Assembly: GCA_030068075.1 (NCBI GenBank)
Contig: CM057824.1
Location: 124,176,414-124,240,413, forward strand
Source of the DNA: Paguma larvata
Taxonomy: Eukaryota > Chordata > Mammalia > Carnivora > Viverridae
Reading direction: 5' to 3'
DNA length: 64,000 bases
Under the pieces are notes generated by a model. It saw only the letters and a program-made list of their open reading frames with translations, did not search any database and was not told the DNA's origin. The position numbers and the translations under genes are program-made. Positions 22,131 through 34,157 of the stretch are shown here, in pieces; within the stretch, counting starts at the first letter, position 1, and every line of letters begins with the position of its first letter.

Positions 22131-24465
22131 AAGCCGAATGTTGTTTTAGGTGAATAAGTCCCATTAAAGCTTATGCCGCAGTCCCAGAGAGTCATTTAAA
22201 AGGGAAATATCTATATTAAAAATCTTGGCTAGCTGCTCCCCAGCAGGGTCCCAAAACTGGGTATAGATCTCGTCAGGTATCAATTTTTCATTATGCTTTC
22301 ATTACAACAGGACGTTTGCTTGAATGCCTTAGCACCAAGTGCTCGTCTTCTCCTCACTGAGATGCAGTGTTCTCTATCCTCTTCTCTGTCGTTGGCCTGA
22401 TAACTGAAACTGTCAGAAAAATTTTGTTGGTTAAATTTTAGTGCTCTAAGCTTTCTGACATATGAAAGCAGAAAAACCTCACTAAAGAAAGATGAGAATA
22501 GGCAAATGCTGTTACTGTCTGACCTAGTAGTCTCTTTAATATTTAGATATTTTTTTCATAGACTATTTCTAGTAGAATTCCTTTACCTCACATTCTTTGA
22601 ACAAGGAACAGAATCAGATAATTCTGGGTTATTTTGAAGGTTTAAATATCTAAATTTATACCTTACTACTTAGGATGGGTGATACAACTCAAATATTTTG
22701 GTGTCAGGGGATAAGAATCCGTAAAGATGTTATTTGATTTATTTAGTCTTGAATTTTGTGGTCTCCTATCCATGAATGAAATGCAATACAGTATTGTTAT
22801 TAACAGCACCGTAGCACCCTACTGGATGTATGGTGAATATTGTAAAGTAAGAGATGAAGTTTCAAACCAAGAAGCTCATATAGTTCCATTTGTGACACAG
22901 GTTTTATACATGTCCTGCCTCTGAAGACAAATTACACTAATAAACAATGGTTTGTGATAATAGATACCTGTTTTAAAGTTATATTGAATTAAAGCTCTTA
23001 AGGAGTGGCATATTAATGTTATAAATTTAGAAAAGGAAAAAAATAACTATGGATTGAAAACTTTAAAGACACTTTCTTTGTGGGAGTTATCTCAATGGAC
23101 ACTATAGACATTACCTCTGTAGAAAAGAGAAGGGAGAGGAAAAACCAAGTATTGAAATTTTTGTTCTTTTGCAAACTCGTACACAGGTGAGCCAGAATCT
23201 TTTCCTTTTCTGCATACATACACTCACCCACATGTGTATAAATATAGGTGGTGTGTGGGGGTGTTTGATTTCCCCTCTTAGTACTTGGCTTAATTTTGCA
23301 TATGTCTGGATGCCAATATGCTTCTGTATTTTCAATCTATTAAGTATAAAAATATATTAACACAATGCACATCTTTCTTGAGGGAGCTATGAGAACTTTT
23401 TATTCCTGGAGTTATGTACCTGTTGCAGGTCCTGAGAAGACGGACACTTCATAAAACAAAGGATAATTAATTTTAGACTATTTTTCCTCCAAATATCATG
23501 TGAATCATGCATTGGAAAGTTATCTCCACAGAAATAAAAGGGAAAGATACAAAACATCCCCTTGAATTCACATTGTCTGTCAGGCACTGAATCTAATCAT
23601 CACATCCCAACAAGTTGGCGTTTCTCTATACCCCTATCTAAATTTTGTGACATCTGCATGGTCTAAAGAGATTTCTACCTTAAAAACATTTTATTTGAAG
23701 GCATGCATAAATTTAAAAATATGGGAATTCATGACTAAATACTCTTCCTTCTGACAAAATCCTCTTTTAGTAGAATTTGAATATTTCTTTAAAACAGTAT
23801 TTAATATAAAACGAGATGAAAGAGACTGAATATCTTCCAGATGAATAGAATGGATTATTTTCTTTCAACTCATATCTAAAACTTTCAATAGCTTCTTAGT
23901 TTCTCAAATATGTGTTGCATTTAAAAGTTCCTTCAACTACGTCTTTACTGCAGGAATCTAATATAAAAAAATGACGCTACTATTCTCAAAGCTTACAATG
24001 ATGCCCATGGAGATGGAAAGAGAATAATTTTTACTGGTTTTCTTCCTCAGAGTTATCAGTATAGAAGTCGTTTTTTTTTTCTTTAGTTTTATAGGTGCAC
24101 AGAGTCTCTTTACTCATAACATGCACCTTTTTAATGAAAGAGATATATCACTTTTCCACATGTCAATCACGTTACAAAAATAATTTCAAGTTGCTAGAAT
24201 AGTTGTCTAATTTAAGGAAAGGAAAATCACCTGTCACTACTGACAGAGAATATAAAGTGGTAAGGTCATGATGGTACATTTTACTTATAAGGCAAATTGC
24301 CTATCAATGGTAGAAAGTTAACAAATTACTAAAAAAACTTTGAAAAATTCTCGCCATTTTGATCATGCTGAGCAGAAGTTTAAGGCACAGACAATGGCAA
24401 AAATATTTAAAACAAATTACTGGTTCCCCACTCTTAGATGATGACAGTTAGCTTGCTTGGTCAAC
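22131..24465. other. unassigned AT-rich DNA
   Basis: About 2.3 kb with no recognised repeat, RNA or exon. Open frames are 74 codons or shorter. Confidence 0.5.
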
Positions 24466-24817
24466 TCTTATGGACTAAACATCTGTGTTCCCCAAAAATC
24501 TTATGTTGAAATCTAATCCTCAGTGTGATAGTGTTTGGTGTTGTTATTACCTTTGGGAGGTAATTAGGGCATCAGAATGAGTACACGCGAATGGGATTAG
24601 TGCCTCCGTAAGAAGTGGCAAGAGAGCTAGCTTCTTCTTTTCCATCTCGTGAGGATACAAGAGGAGATCAGGAAGACAATCTCACAGAATCTGACCATGC
24701 AAGACCATGATCTCAGACTTCTAGACTCCAGAACCATGAGCAAATACGTTTCTGTTGTTGATAAGCCATCCAGTTGACAGTATTTTGTTACAGCAGCAAA
24801 GGCTGATTAAGACAACA
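24466..24817 (+). repeat. MLT1-type MaLR LTR, near full length
   Basis: LTR landmarks lie in order: TATGGACTAAACATCTGTGTTCCCC, ATGTTGAAATCTAATCCTCAGTGTGATAG, TGGGATTAGTGCC, TCTAGACTCCAGAACCATGAGCAAAT, ATAAGCCATCCAGTTGACAGTATTTTGTTACAGCAGC and GATTAAGACA. No internal region adjoins it, so it is a solo LTR. This is the only MLT1-type copy on the plus strand. Confidence 0.8.
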
Positions 24818-25139
24818 GCGTACAAAAGGAAGCCTGTAAGGTAAAGAATTCGGTGTTTCTAAGGCTGTGGGGGAGATGTCTCGTGACTAACCTGGGTCAC
24901 AGTGTTGTGCTTTCTGATCATTTGTTTTCAACTAATTAAAAATTCAGGTAATGACTCTTTTCACCAAAGGAGGAGATTATTAATTTGGCATTCGGTTATG
25001 AGGCACAGGCACTTGCTGCTGAGAAGAGAAGAAAATAAACAGCTGAGTTGAGAGAAGGCAGGTGGTGGGACAGGGCATGTAGACAAAGCCATATTTAGTA
25101 TAAGTGAGACCAGGAGAGCCATTGTGTTAGAAGAAATAG
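24818..25139. other. unassigned
   Basis: No recognised feature. Confidence 0.45.
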
Positions 25140-25660
25140 TACTCTTTATTTACTAGAGCTTAGATTCTAGCGGAAGAGAGGAATGGGCTTAACTCCTGAT
25201 CACACTCTTACTAGATAGCTGAGTTTTTCTTTTTTGTCTGTTTGTTTGTTTAATACATGTTATTCAACATACAGTGTAGTCTTCACTTCAGAAGTAGAAC
25301 CCAGTGATTCATCTCTTACATATGACACTCAGTGTTTATCCCAAACTGTGCCTTCCTTAATGCCCATCAGCCAATTAACTGCCTCCCACTACCCTTTCCC
25401 CTCCAGCAGTCCTCAGTTTGTTCTCTGTATTTAAGAGTTTCTTACGGTTTGCCTCCCTCTCTGTTTTGATCTTAGTTTTCCTTCCCTTCCTCTATATTCA
25501 CCTATTGAGACATGGGACCTTAGGTAAAGTATTTAACTTTGATCCTCACTTTCCTCAGCTGTAAAATGGACATATACCAAACCTGCCATGGGAGTTAGAA
25601 GAATTAAATATAGTAATGAGGGTAAAACTAGTGTTAATATGCATTTAGTGAATGATATCT
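25140..25660 (+). repeat. MIR SINE split by a LINE-1
   Basis: The left part (25140-25222) has AGCTTAGATTCTAGCGGAAGAG and CTTACTAGATAGCTG. The right part (about 25506-25660) resumes with GGGACCTTAGGTAAAGTATTTAACTTTGATCCTCACTTTCCTCAGCTGTAAAATGG. Together they give a continuous MIR interrupted exactly where the LINE-1 3' end sits. Confidence 0.75.
25223..25505 (-). mobile_element. carnivore LINE-1 3' end, inserted in MIR
   Basis: The complement of the carnivore LINE-1 3' UTR starts at a T-rich tail (TTTTTCTTTTTTGTCTGTTTG). It passes TTCAGAAGTAGAACCCAGTGATTCATC, TGCCCATCAGCCAATTAACTGCC and CTCAGTTTGTTCTCTGTATTTAAGAG, and ends near CTATATTCACC. It is strongly 5'-truncated, about 280 bases long. 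Confidence 0.8.
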
Positions 25661-25717
25661 TTAATGTTTATTATCAAATAAACCATAAGCATTTGAAGAG
25701 CCAAAAGTTAAGACTGC

Positions 25718-25759
<42 letters not shown>
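25718..25759. repeat. (AGT)14 microsatellite
   Basis: Fourteen uninterrupted trinucleotide units, a pure array likely to vary in length between individuals. It is not attached to a SINE tail. Confidence 0.97.
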
Positions 25760-26831
25760 TTCCCAACAAATAGCACTAAAAGCTCACATACAACAACTTC
25801 ATTAAACCACTGTAATAAGAATAAGCATGTATTTAAGACACCAAAAATAAAACAGCATAAACAAAACAAAAATCAGAAGACAGGGATAAGATCAGGAAAG
25901 ATATAAAGTTTTACTTTTTTCTTGATGTAAGTTTTATTTTGTATTTTAAAATAAAATACTATAAATTAATATTAAGAAATATGGGGGGGGAAACCTGACA
26001 TTTAAAATATTTATGTCCTTTAAAGAACTGGGCTTTGAATGGGATAAGAATGAAAAGCGGAGACACCAAAAGGCATCCACTGAACCTAAAAGAAGAGAAA
26101 TTCATACCAGATCAAAGTCTCTTATCACCAGGTCCTTAGTGATAAGGAAATGAAGAATGTTGTTATCAGAAGTTCACTTAAGAATATTCAGTGTGCTGTA
26201 TATGCGTTTGGTTCAGTTACTGAATGCTGAAAATGATACAGTTTTCATTTTAGAGTTTACTTTCATTCACTCTCAATAGATTCTTTTTTTCATTTTTATA
26301 AGGTCTCAAGTTCAAGAACCCCTTGATATACACCTAAATCATCTTATCCAACGTGGGGCAAGAAACAAATGACCTATCTTGTATTTAATAGAATTCCCAT
26401 TTCATGACTTTATTTGGTGCAAAGAACCAAATTCTTTTGGGAGGTAAAACTTTACACATTAATAATTACTTATGTATTAGTAAAACTGAATTTATAAACT
26501 TCTATAATGAAAAAGAGCAGAGCACTGACATGGGGAATATAAGCCAGGCAAATGGAGATGCTTCTGACAGGAAAGGCAGCACCCTTAAAGGGACTGAAGG
26601 TAAAGAGGGAGATTGAAGAAACTTTACAATAATACCAAAGGCCAGCTCTATCACCATCTTTATTCTTGCAGGAGGACAATATTTTTTGAAATAGTATCTG
26701 CTCTATATTTTATTTCTTAATAATTATCATTTCCCCACACTGTCTACTCTTTGATGCTTATACATTCATTTTATAGAATACAGGGTGGGTAGAGCATAGG
26801 GAAAGAAGGTCAAAATGAGCCTCATTTTGAT
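25760..26831. other. unassigned
   Basis: AT-rich DNA with a G8 run near 25983. No element was recognised. Confidence 0.5.
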
Positions 26832-27050
26832 TTTTTTATTTTTTTCAATGTTTATTTATTTTTGAAAGAGAGAGAGAGAGACAGAGCATGAGCGGGAAAG
26901 GGGCAGACACAGAGAGAGAGACAATCTGCAGCAGGCTCCAGGCTCTGAACTGTCAGCACAGAGCTCAACACAGGGCTCAAACCCACCAACTGCGAGATCC
27001 TGACCAGAGCTGATGTCAGACACTTAACTGACAAAGCCACCCAGGCACCC
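26832..27050 (-). mobile_element. CAN SINE, near complete
   Basis: The complement runs TTTCAATGTTTATTTATTTTTGAAAGAGAG, GGCTCCAGGCTCTGAACTGTCAGCACAGAGC, GATCCTGACCAGAGC and AAAGCCACCCAGGCACCC. The tail includes the usual AATAAATAAACATTG complement. The flanks show no clear duplication. Confidence 0.94.
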
Positions 27051-27409
27051 TGAATTTCATCTTTTAAAACAAGATTTTGCATGTACACAAACTAAGTAAC
27101 TTGAGAGGAAAAGAGGTTTTCAGTTTGCTAAACCCTATGGAGGTTGACCATGGAGTAAGTTTTAATGGGGAAGTGGAGACAAAGGCAGGACATAACATAT
27201 GGAAGTGGCCATGATGACCAAAGTAAGATAGAAAATTTGGTGGAGCATTTTTAGGCAGAAACAGTCCCTAAAATGGTGTTTTTGAGTTAACTGTGGCCCA
27301 AATTTGACATGAGAGAAATCTAGATAATAGAGTGTCTGCCAGGTAATCCTCAGAAGAATCTATTATGTCTACATTCAAAATATTCAGTATTCAAAACTTT
27401 TCTACTGCC
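27051..27409. other. unassigned
   Basis: No recognised feature. Confidence 0.45.
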
Positions 27410-28225
27410 ATCAATTCCCCTGTCTGGTCCAGCCCCCTACCATCCTTCCCTACATTACCGTAGTTCCAAACTGTCATCCCCTGCTAGTCTTTCCCATAAT
27501 CCCATGCACAACATCACACACAATACTTCTATTAAAGGTAAATCATATCAAGTGATTCCTTTGCTCAGAACTCTACAGTGGTACCACATTTATCTCTGAG
27601 TCAAAGCTGAAGTCTTGAGTTTACAAATATATTTCCAGTGACCTGAACAATACCTGGAATCTAGCAGGAAATCACCAAATATTTGTTGGATGAGTTAAGC
27701 ATAAATAAGTAAATCCCTATCTCATTCAAAGTAAAGCTAAGGTCCTTTATGCTGCCTATCAGGCTTTAGAATTCTGCCCTCCACCCTCCCATTTCATGTC
27801 TAAGCTCTCTCTTCTCACTCTTTCTGGCCAGACAGAGTATTTTCCAAGCTGAGCAGGCACATTCTTATGTAAAGATAGGAAAATTGGCCTTTTCTTTCAC
27901 CTGAAATGCTCTTCTCCAAGATAGCTGTGTCCCTACCTGTCTTTGCTAAAGACTTTGTGAATTCTTCCCTATATTATTTAAAATTATATTATCCACCCAT
28001 CCCTCTTTTCTGCTGTATTTTCTACATAATATTTATCATTATGTAATATGCTATATATTTTACTTTTTAATAAACCATCCCCTTCTCTGTCTCCCAAATG
28101 TAAATGTCAGTATTGTGGGTACTTTCATTTCATTTATTCACTCCTTTTCTTCTAGGGCCTAGAACAATGGTATTTGGATATAGCAGGCACTCAAAAAGCA
28201 TGTATTGATTTAATGAGTGAATCAA
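27410..28225 (+). repeat. L2 LINE 3' region with a second tail inside
   Basis: L2 landmarks lie in order. They are TTCCTTTGCTCAGAACTCTACAGTGGTACC, CTAAGGTCCTTTATGCTGCC, CACCTGAAATGCTCTTCTCC and, at the end, GGGCCTAGAACAATGG...TAGCAGGCACTCAAAAAGCATGTATTGATTTAATGAGTGAATC. A separate L2/MIR-like terminus (ATACCTGGAATCTAGCAGG...AAATATTTGTTGGATGAG, 27650-27700) interrupts the series and suggests a nested older repeat end. Confidence 0.7.
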
Positions 28226-29509
28226 TTAATAATATGAAGAAGGCAGGGTTTGGGTCATAAAGAGCAGAAGATGGATAAAAATAAATTAGAAACTTTGCAA
28301 GATAAAATGGAAAAAAATATACTCGAATTTTACTCCTAAGGCTGCCACTAATGAACTATATCATCTTAAAATACTTCTTATAATTCCTCTTTTTAAAATA
28401 TTAATGCCTCATCTACAAGTAAAAGTTGGGTAAGATGTTCTATAAGTTCCTTTGCATCTGTACTATATGTTTATTTTTTATTTTCAAGACTGATTCCATA
28501 TTCCATTCTCTGCCCCATTTCAGAGAATATTTATAGTTATTTAAGTATTTATGTATCTATGTTAGTCTGAGTTTTGTGAGAATTACATGCAACATAGCAC
28601 TTTCTAAAAGTGTTTCTTACCAAATGTAAATAATCACAAAGAAGTAATTTATAAATGTTGCTGTTAGGCTTTCCAAAGTAATGGTGATATGAAAGAGAAA
28701 AAAAAATACAACTTACACACACTTACAGCTGAAATTTCTCAGAAAAAAAATATAAAGGAATCTCCTCTTCCAGGCATTTTTCCCCAGCTGGTCTAAGGAT
28801 ATACATCATCACGGCTTCTAAATTTTAATTTACAAGGAACAAATATGGTAGTTTTATAGGCCCCTGACCATTACAAAATCACTGATTGCAAGGCCTGTCT
28901 CCTCAGAAACTAATCAAAAGGTGACACATTCTGTTAACTTCCTATTATACATTCATAACATCATCTTTCAATCCAATGTCATAAAGAATTTATGTAGGAC
29001 ATTAATCATGCAAGACCACTAAATTGTTCTCATTTCAGTGATAATTGTTTACTCCTATAAATGGTTTGTGTTGAATCCCAACAATTGAACTGAATAAAAT
29101 ATCTTCCACTCACCCTGGGTTGGGAAAGAAAATTAACCTACAGAAAGGAAACAACAAACTGAATGTAGAATATGATTAGTATAAAATCTAAAATTTTGTA
29201 TGGTTTTTCTCTCTTTAATAACAAAGACCAAAGGCATCAAGGATAATTCTAGTCTCCAGTAAAAGGAATCTTGAAAAACAAAGTGAAATAAAATGACAAC
29301 AAAACCATGTGTGATCAGCAAACATGTGAAACTAAACCCTCTTTAATACCTACATGACATGGTTGACTTTAAAATCAACTAAAGTACCATGTAAATGAAA
29401 CTCCATGCACCTTGCTAGTCAAGGAAACCAAACCTAATCATATGGGTGTCAATCATTTGCCAGGAACAAAAGAATAGAAAATCTAATGGTAAATTAATTC
29501 AGTAATGCC
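28226..29509. other. unassigned AT-rich DNA
   Basis: No repeat or exon was recognised. Confidence 0.5.
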
Positions 29510-29695
29510 TGGCGACATGGCATGAGAACTGCAACTCTTATGATCTGACTTCTAATCCTGGGTCCACTAAACGCTTCTATAACCTTGAGATTGACACCTG
29601 AACTCCTGTCACAATTTCCTCATGTGTAAAACGAGAGGGCTGACTCAGTCATCTTGTAGGTCTGTCCTAACACCAACATTTTATGAGTCTATAAG
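29510..29695 (+). repeat. MIR3-like SINE
   Basis: It reads CTTCTAATCCTGGGTCCACTAAACGC, then AATTTCCTCATGTGTAAAACGAGAGGGCTGACTCAGTCATCTTGTAGGTCTGTCC and TTTTATGAGTCT. The ending (GATGATCT..AGGTC..TATGATTCT type) is characteristic of the MIR3 branch rather than classic MIR. Confidence 0.65.
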
Positions 29696-30549
29696 GAAAC
29701 TCAGCTAATCAAAACTTTGCTTTAAAAAAAAAAAAACAATGATTCGTCATCTGCTTTTAAATTTCCCAGTGTCTACTGAACAGAATAAGAATAGGATCAA
29801 TTTGAGACAGCCCTTTCAGCCCAAGGGTGTCATAACTAATGGCACTGTCTATTGCTGCTTTCTAAATGGAACCCTACTATATATATTTTTTCTGTAGTAA
29901 AGTGTCTACTTTATGAGCATAATAAATAGCAATTGCCCTTTAATGGCAACTTTAGCTGTGACCATTATGGCACAATTTAAGTGCTTAAAAACACTAATGG
30001 GAGTGATACAATGTTAATTATACTAAGGATATGAAGCCTGTACACAAGAACTCCTGGAAAATTAAGTAAAACCCTGGCTAATTCTAATTACAGTCTGTCT
30101 GGAAGAGATAAGAGAAATTAAACACCCCTCCCTTTTTTAGTGCATTCCTAATAGAACAGCACTATTTGCCCACATTGGTTGAGAAAACACTGTAAGTGAC
30201 TCAGAGAAGTGGTATTAGGAAATAAGACTTTTTTAGCTTAAAAATAAAGAAAACAAAAGATATATTACAGATACAGAAAATACATCTTTACTTGAAACAA
30301 TGCTTATTTTCTTGCCTTAGAGAAACCTGCTTTTAAAGAGTTCATCCATTAAATTGTCAGACACAGATTAATATCATGGGAGGGTTTTTTTTTTTTACAT
30401 GTTTTTTGAACTATTTAGAAGAAATATATTTGAAAAGCATGAAGACTCTCCTTCATCTTATAATCTATGGAAAAACTAATTTTTTAAACAATGGCCATTT
30501 TAAATGTTTTTGTTTTCTTTCCAAAATATCTATTTCTAACTCTCCTTTT
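29696..30549. other. unassigned
   Basis: It contains poly(A) and poly(T) runs (29723-29736 and 30387-30396) but no recognised element. Confidence 0.5.
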
Positions 30550-30670
30550 TTTTTTCACTCATTTACTGAAGGCCTCCTATGTGCTTGTACTGCACATTAA
30601 AACAAATGGGTTGATCATCTGCTGCCCTTAAGGGGCTTATAGTCTAGCAGAGAAAGGCAGACTTGTAAGA
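30550..30670 (-). repeat. L2 LINE 3' UTR remnant
   Basis: TTACTGAAGGCCTCCTATGTGCTTGTACTGC and then GCCCTTAAGGGGCTTATAGTCTAGCAGAGAAAGGCAGACTTGTAA resemble the complement of the L2 3' UTR (GGAGCTTACATTCTAGTGGGG segment). Confidence 0.5.
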
Positions 30671-31619
30671 ACTAAATCACAGTTTATGTTTCCACCTTAG
30701 TATCTGTTGTTGGGCAAATAAGTCTTTTTTCCCTTTGCCTTCTGGACTCCATTGTTTTGTTTTGTTTCATTTTTCCTTCTTCAAATTCTATTGCTTGACT
30801 CGTTATCAATTGGTTTACATGGGTCCCTAACTAAGTTGAATGGGAGTAGCAGAAATCAAGATGTTGATTTATTTGTTTTTACTAATTTGTTAGAAACATA
30901 AAGTTCATAGAGTCTCAAGAAAACCGTATGCTGGAAAGCCTGGCACATTTCAAAGAGCTATCATTTTAAAAGTGAGGCAAATGACGTGTCATAAATAAGA
31001 AAACAATTGGGTGACAGCCTACACCCTTCAATACACACATTATTTTAACGGATCATAAACCAAGCAAACTAGCGTCAGGATAAGAAAAACCCACTCATGG
31101 TAAATAACAGTCCTAACTGATTGAAATCATTTAATTTCATCAAAAAGCATCCCATAATCTTTAAATTATAGATATTTGGAGGCTAGGCCAAATAGTTATG
31201 GCAAGCATCTAGGTACTTAAAAATTGTCATCTTCACCTTAAATCATTTATTATCTTTAACAGAATATCTAATTTGTCAATATATCTAGTTTCAAGTGACC
31301 CATAGGGCATATGTCAAATACCTGCCTGGAAAGTTATTTGTCATTTCAGCAACCCTACTTTAATAGTTTTAGGATAGTTTCCATGACATTTAATCTGTGT
31401 TCCCTATGAAAAGTAATTGTGTCACTCCACCTAAGTATATGTTTCCAAATTCAGGATACATTGCACACTCTGTTTTTCTAATACATGTAGATCTCCTCTC
31501 CTGCTGCCAAATCATACTAAACACAAGGAGGGTTTATAGACAAATTCAGCGATTCCATTGTCATTCCTTATGATCATTTTTTTTTGAAATTGCTTTGTGC
31601 TGTTTATCTCTTAAAAATT
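30671..31619. other. unassigned
   Basis: No recognised feature. It ends at the SINE target site. Confidence 0.5.
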
Positions 31620-31627
31620 AAAGTCTA

Positions 31628-32058
31628 GGGGCTCCTGAGTGGCTCAGTCGGTTAAACATCTGACTTTGGCTCAGGTCATGATCTCGCAGTTTGTGGGTTT
31701 GTGCCCCCTGTCAGGCTCTGTGCTGACAGCGCACAACCTGAAGCCTGCTTTGGATTCTGTGTCTCCCTCTCTCCCTGCCCCTCCCCTGCTTGCACTCTGT
31801 CTCTCTTTCCTTCAAAAATAAGGGGAAGAGGGGAAAGAAAAAAAAGACACAGAGAGGGAGGGAGATAAAACATAAGAGACTCTCAAAGACTAAGAACAAA
31901 CTGAGGGTGAGGGAGATGGGAGGGGGAGAGAGGGTGATGGGCATTAAAAAAGGGCACATGTTGGGATGAACACTGGGTGTTTTATTTAAACCAATTTGAA
32001 AATAAACTATTTTAAATTAAAAAAAAATAAATGAACATTTAAAAAAAATTTTTTTATC
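31628..32058 (+). mobile_element. CAN SINE interrupted in its tail by LINE-1
   Basis: The head GGGGCTCCTGAGTGGCTCAGTC, GACAGCGCACAACCTGAAGCC middle and CT tract run to CAAAAATAA at 31821. The remaining tail (TAAATGAACATTTAAAAAAAATT) resumes at about 32028. The outer TSD AAAGTCTA (31620-31627 and 32059-32066) encloses SINE plus LINE-1, so the LINE-1 arrived second. Confidence 0.9.
31822..32027 (+). mobile_element. carnivore LINE-1 3' end nested in SINE tail
   Basis: The sense 3' UTR reads GAGACTCTCAAAGACTAAGAACAAACTGAGGGTGAGG, GTGATGGGCATTAAAAAAGGGCACATGTTGGGATGAACACTGGGTG and ACCAATTTGAAAATAAACTA, then poly(A). It is a 5'-truncated insertion of about 200 bases. AAAAATAA occurs at both junctions (31814-31821 and 32023-32030) and is the likely target duplication. 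Confidence 0.88.
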
Positions 32059-32140
32059 AAAGTCTAATAGTTAAGACTTTAAGCCTGGACACAATTTTCC
32101 ATTCTTCTCAGATTTTTCTGAGATGGTTTTATCTGGTATG

Positions 32141-32144
<4 letters not shown>

Positions 32145-32175
<31 letters not shown>
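32145..32175. repeat. (CA)n microsatellite, about 15 units
   Basis: A pure dinucleotide run ending in CCCC. Length is likely polymorphic. Confidence 0.95.
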
Positions 32176-32177
<2 letters not shown>

Positions 32178-32971
32178 CAAATACACTAAGAATTTTCTCC
32201 CCATTTTCACTCACAGGCTTGGAGTCAATGTTTGTCAGACTGCTCCTTCCTGGTAAACAACTTTGCTTCTGATGATATTTCTTTTGCTATTTGCCTGTTG
32301 GGGTTTTTTTTCCCTATACTAAATGTCATCATTGTGATCATCCATCTTATCTTTCAGCCTCTTTACTGATCACTAAAGCATTTTCTATTTAGCATTGGTA
32401 GCATTTCTCACTAAGGTCATTTATCCCTCTGTTAGATGGTTACTCAATAGGAACTTTCTTCCCAGCCCCAGAAAATAGATTTGAAAGTAAACAGCTTAGA
32501 CAAAGCATCAAGGAGAGAAAACACGGTAAGACAAGAGAATCTGGGAGCCACACAGCAACGGATATTTTGCTGAGAATGGAGGGTCATGCTGATGAAGCCC
32601 CAAGGAGGAGAGGCAATGCCAGGTCCCAGGAGCTTGAGACGCGGCTGTGAAGATGCTAGGTGGTGGATAGGAACTCTATGTGAACGTGGCCAGCCGATGA
32701 ATTTCTCTAGCATCGTTTCCTTGTGTCTAAAACAAATACTTCAATCTCCTTAGAGGATATTCTTAGAAAGAACAGAAGAAAAAGACAGAAAATTTAAAGA
32801 GTGTTTAACTAACAGAACATTGGGTCGAGGGGAGAGATAAAATTGAAAATAAAATGGGAAAAGTGTCTCAAAGCCTGGACTTTAGGCTATAAACAATCGG
32901 CAGTTATAAAAAAAATCATCTATGGAAATAAAATTATCATTTAGTCATCTCCTTCTTTAGAGAGGCGTATC
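32176..32971. other. unassigned
   Basis: No element was recognised. An 89-codon minus-strand frame lies at 32444-32713. It begins inside ordinary sequence and has no domain that I recognise. Confidence 0.45.
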
Positions 32972-32978
32972 ACTCACA

Positions 32979-33028
<50 letters not shown>
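32972..33028. repeat. (CA)n microsatellite, about 28 units
   Basis: The longest dinucleotide array in the window, pure after an initial CACTCACACT. It lies 0.8 kb from the other CA array. Confidence 0.97.
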
Positions 33029-33029
<1 letters not shown>

Positions 33030-34105
33030 CCTGTAGAAGCTTAGAAATTTAGAGTGCTGAGAGTTGATCTTCTGTAAAACAAAAGGAGACCAAAATATTC
33101 CATTGGGAACACTAGTTGTAGGTTAGATCAGGGATAAAAAGAGAGACACAGAGACAGAATTCCATAAGACAAACTGAGATGGAGCCAAAGAAATCTAGGA
33201 TTTGGCCCCTTAGATATAGTTCTATCTTCTGAGAGAGGAAAGGGAATATAGCTTCTAATCTTCATTGTTAATTATCTAATTCAAGATAAAAAGAGAGGGA
33301 TTCATGACAAGAAAAAGACATCACTCAATAATTAATTCTTGCAGTTTGTTAGTTCAACTTACACTAGTAAGTACTATAGTGTGTATAGCGTAGGGAGATG
33401 AATTGTCCTGGCAAAATGGAGATAGGGCGTTCAGTAGAATCTTAGTGCAATAGACCATAAATGTAAATTATTTGTCTAAACATATGGCTTCTTTTGGTTT
33501 ATCGGTATTAGAGTGGCTTTTTGCTTTTTACTCCTGCCCTTGAAAATACTAATTCTCTATACATTCAGAAATCTTTAATAAACAAGCAAATAGCTTACGT
33601 TTATGTTTTAAAACTTAAAATTCACTTTTCAAAGTAATTAACTTTTTACGAATATTAATTGATTCTCATTTTTGATTAGATATATTTTATTAAATAATAG
33701 AGAAGCAGAGAGTAATAGACACATGGGCCAACAGTTGGAGTTAGAAAATAAGCAGTGATGTGAATAATCCCAAACCATTGGGTAATTACAAAAAAAAATC
33801 GATTTGGCTCTTGAATACACACAATGAGTTGAGGAGAATAGATTTATTTCTCTAATTACTGTATGTTGTACTTGGGCCAATACTGAAATGATTTTACATA
33901 CCCTAAGCACACAGCAACTGTTGGAAGCGAGAAGGGACCCATAAACATATTGGATACAGAGAGAAAAACATTTTTGCATACAATCTACATTGTAAAATGC
34001 CATTCTTAGAGCTGTGTCTGCCTTAGGACAAAACTGCTCAATTTTTTCAATTCAGATAAGGAATTAAAGAATTTTTTCAAAAAAAAAAAAAGAAAGAAAA
34101 CAAAA
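33029..34105. other. unassigned
   Basis: AT-rich DNA with an A-run at 34080-34091. The 121-codon minus frame at 33638-34003 shows no recognisable domain or codon bias. Confidence 0.5.
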
Positions 34106-34124
34106 TCAATCTATTTAAAGTACT

Positions 34125-34157
34125 AGACCAGTGCTCTAACCCCTGAGCTATGGAGCC
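34125..34157 (-). pseudogene. tRNA-Thr(UGU) 5'-half tailless retropseudogene
   Basis: Read on the minus strand, 33 bases starting GGCTCCATAGCTCAGGGG match the 5' half of mammalian tRNA-Thr as I know it: acceptor strand, D arm and 5' side of the anticodon stem. The match stops in the anticodon loop. Five extra bases (CAGTT) precede the mature 5' end. Near-direct repeats flank it (34106-34124 and 34163-34180, TCAATCT...TACT), which signals reverse-transcribed insertion. There is no poly(A) tail, B box, T arm or acceptor end, so it cannot make a tRNA. Confidence 0.8.

Noticed and set aside
33638..34003. 121-codon minus-strand frame
   Set aside because: No recognised domain, no flanking splice or promoter signals, and a length expected by chance in 64 kb of AT-rich DNA with six frames.
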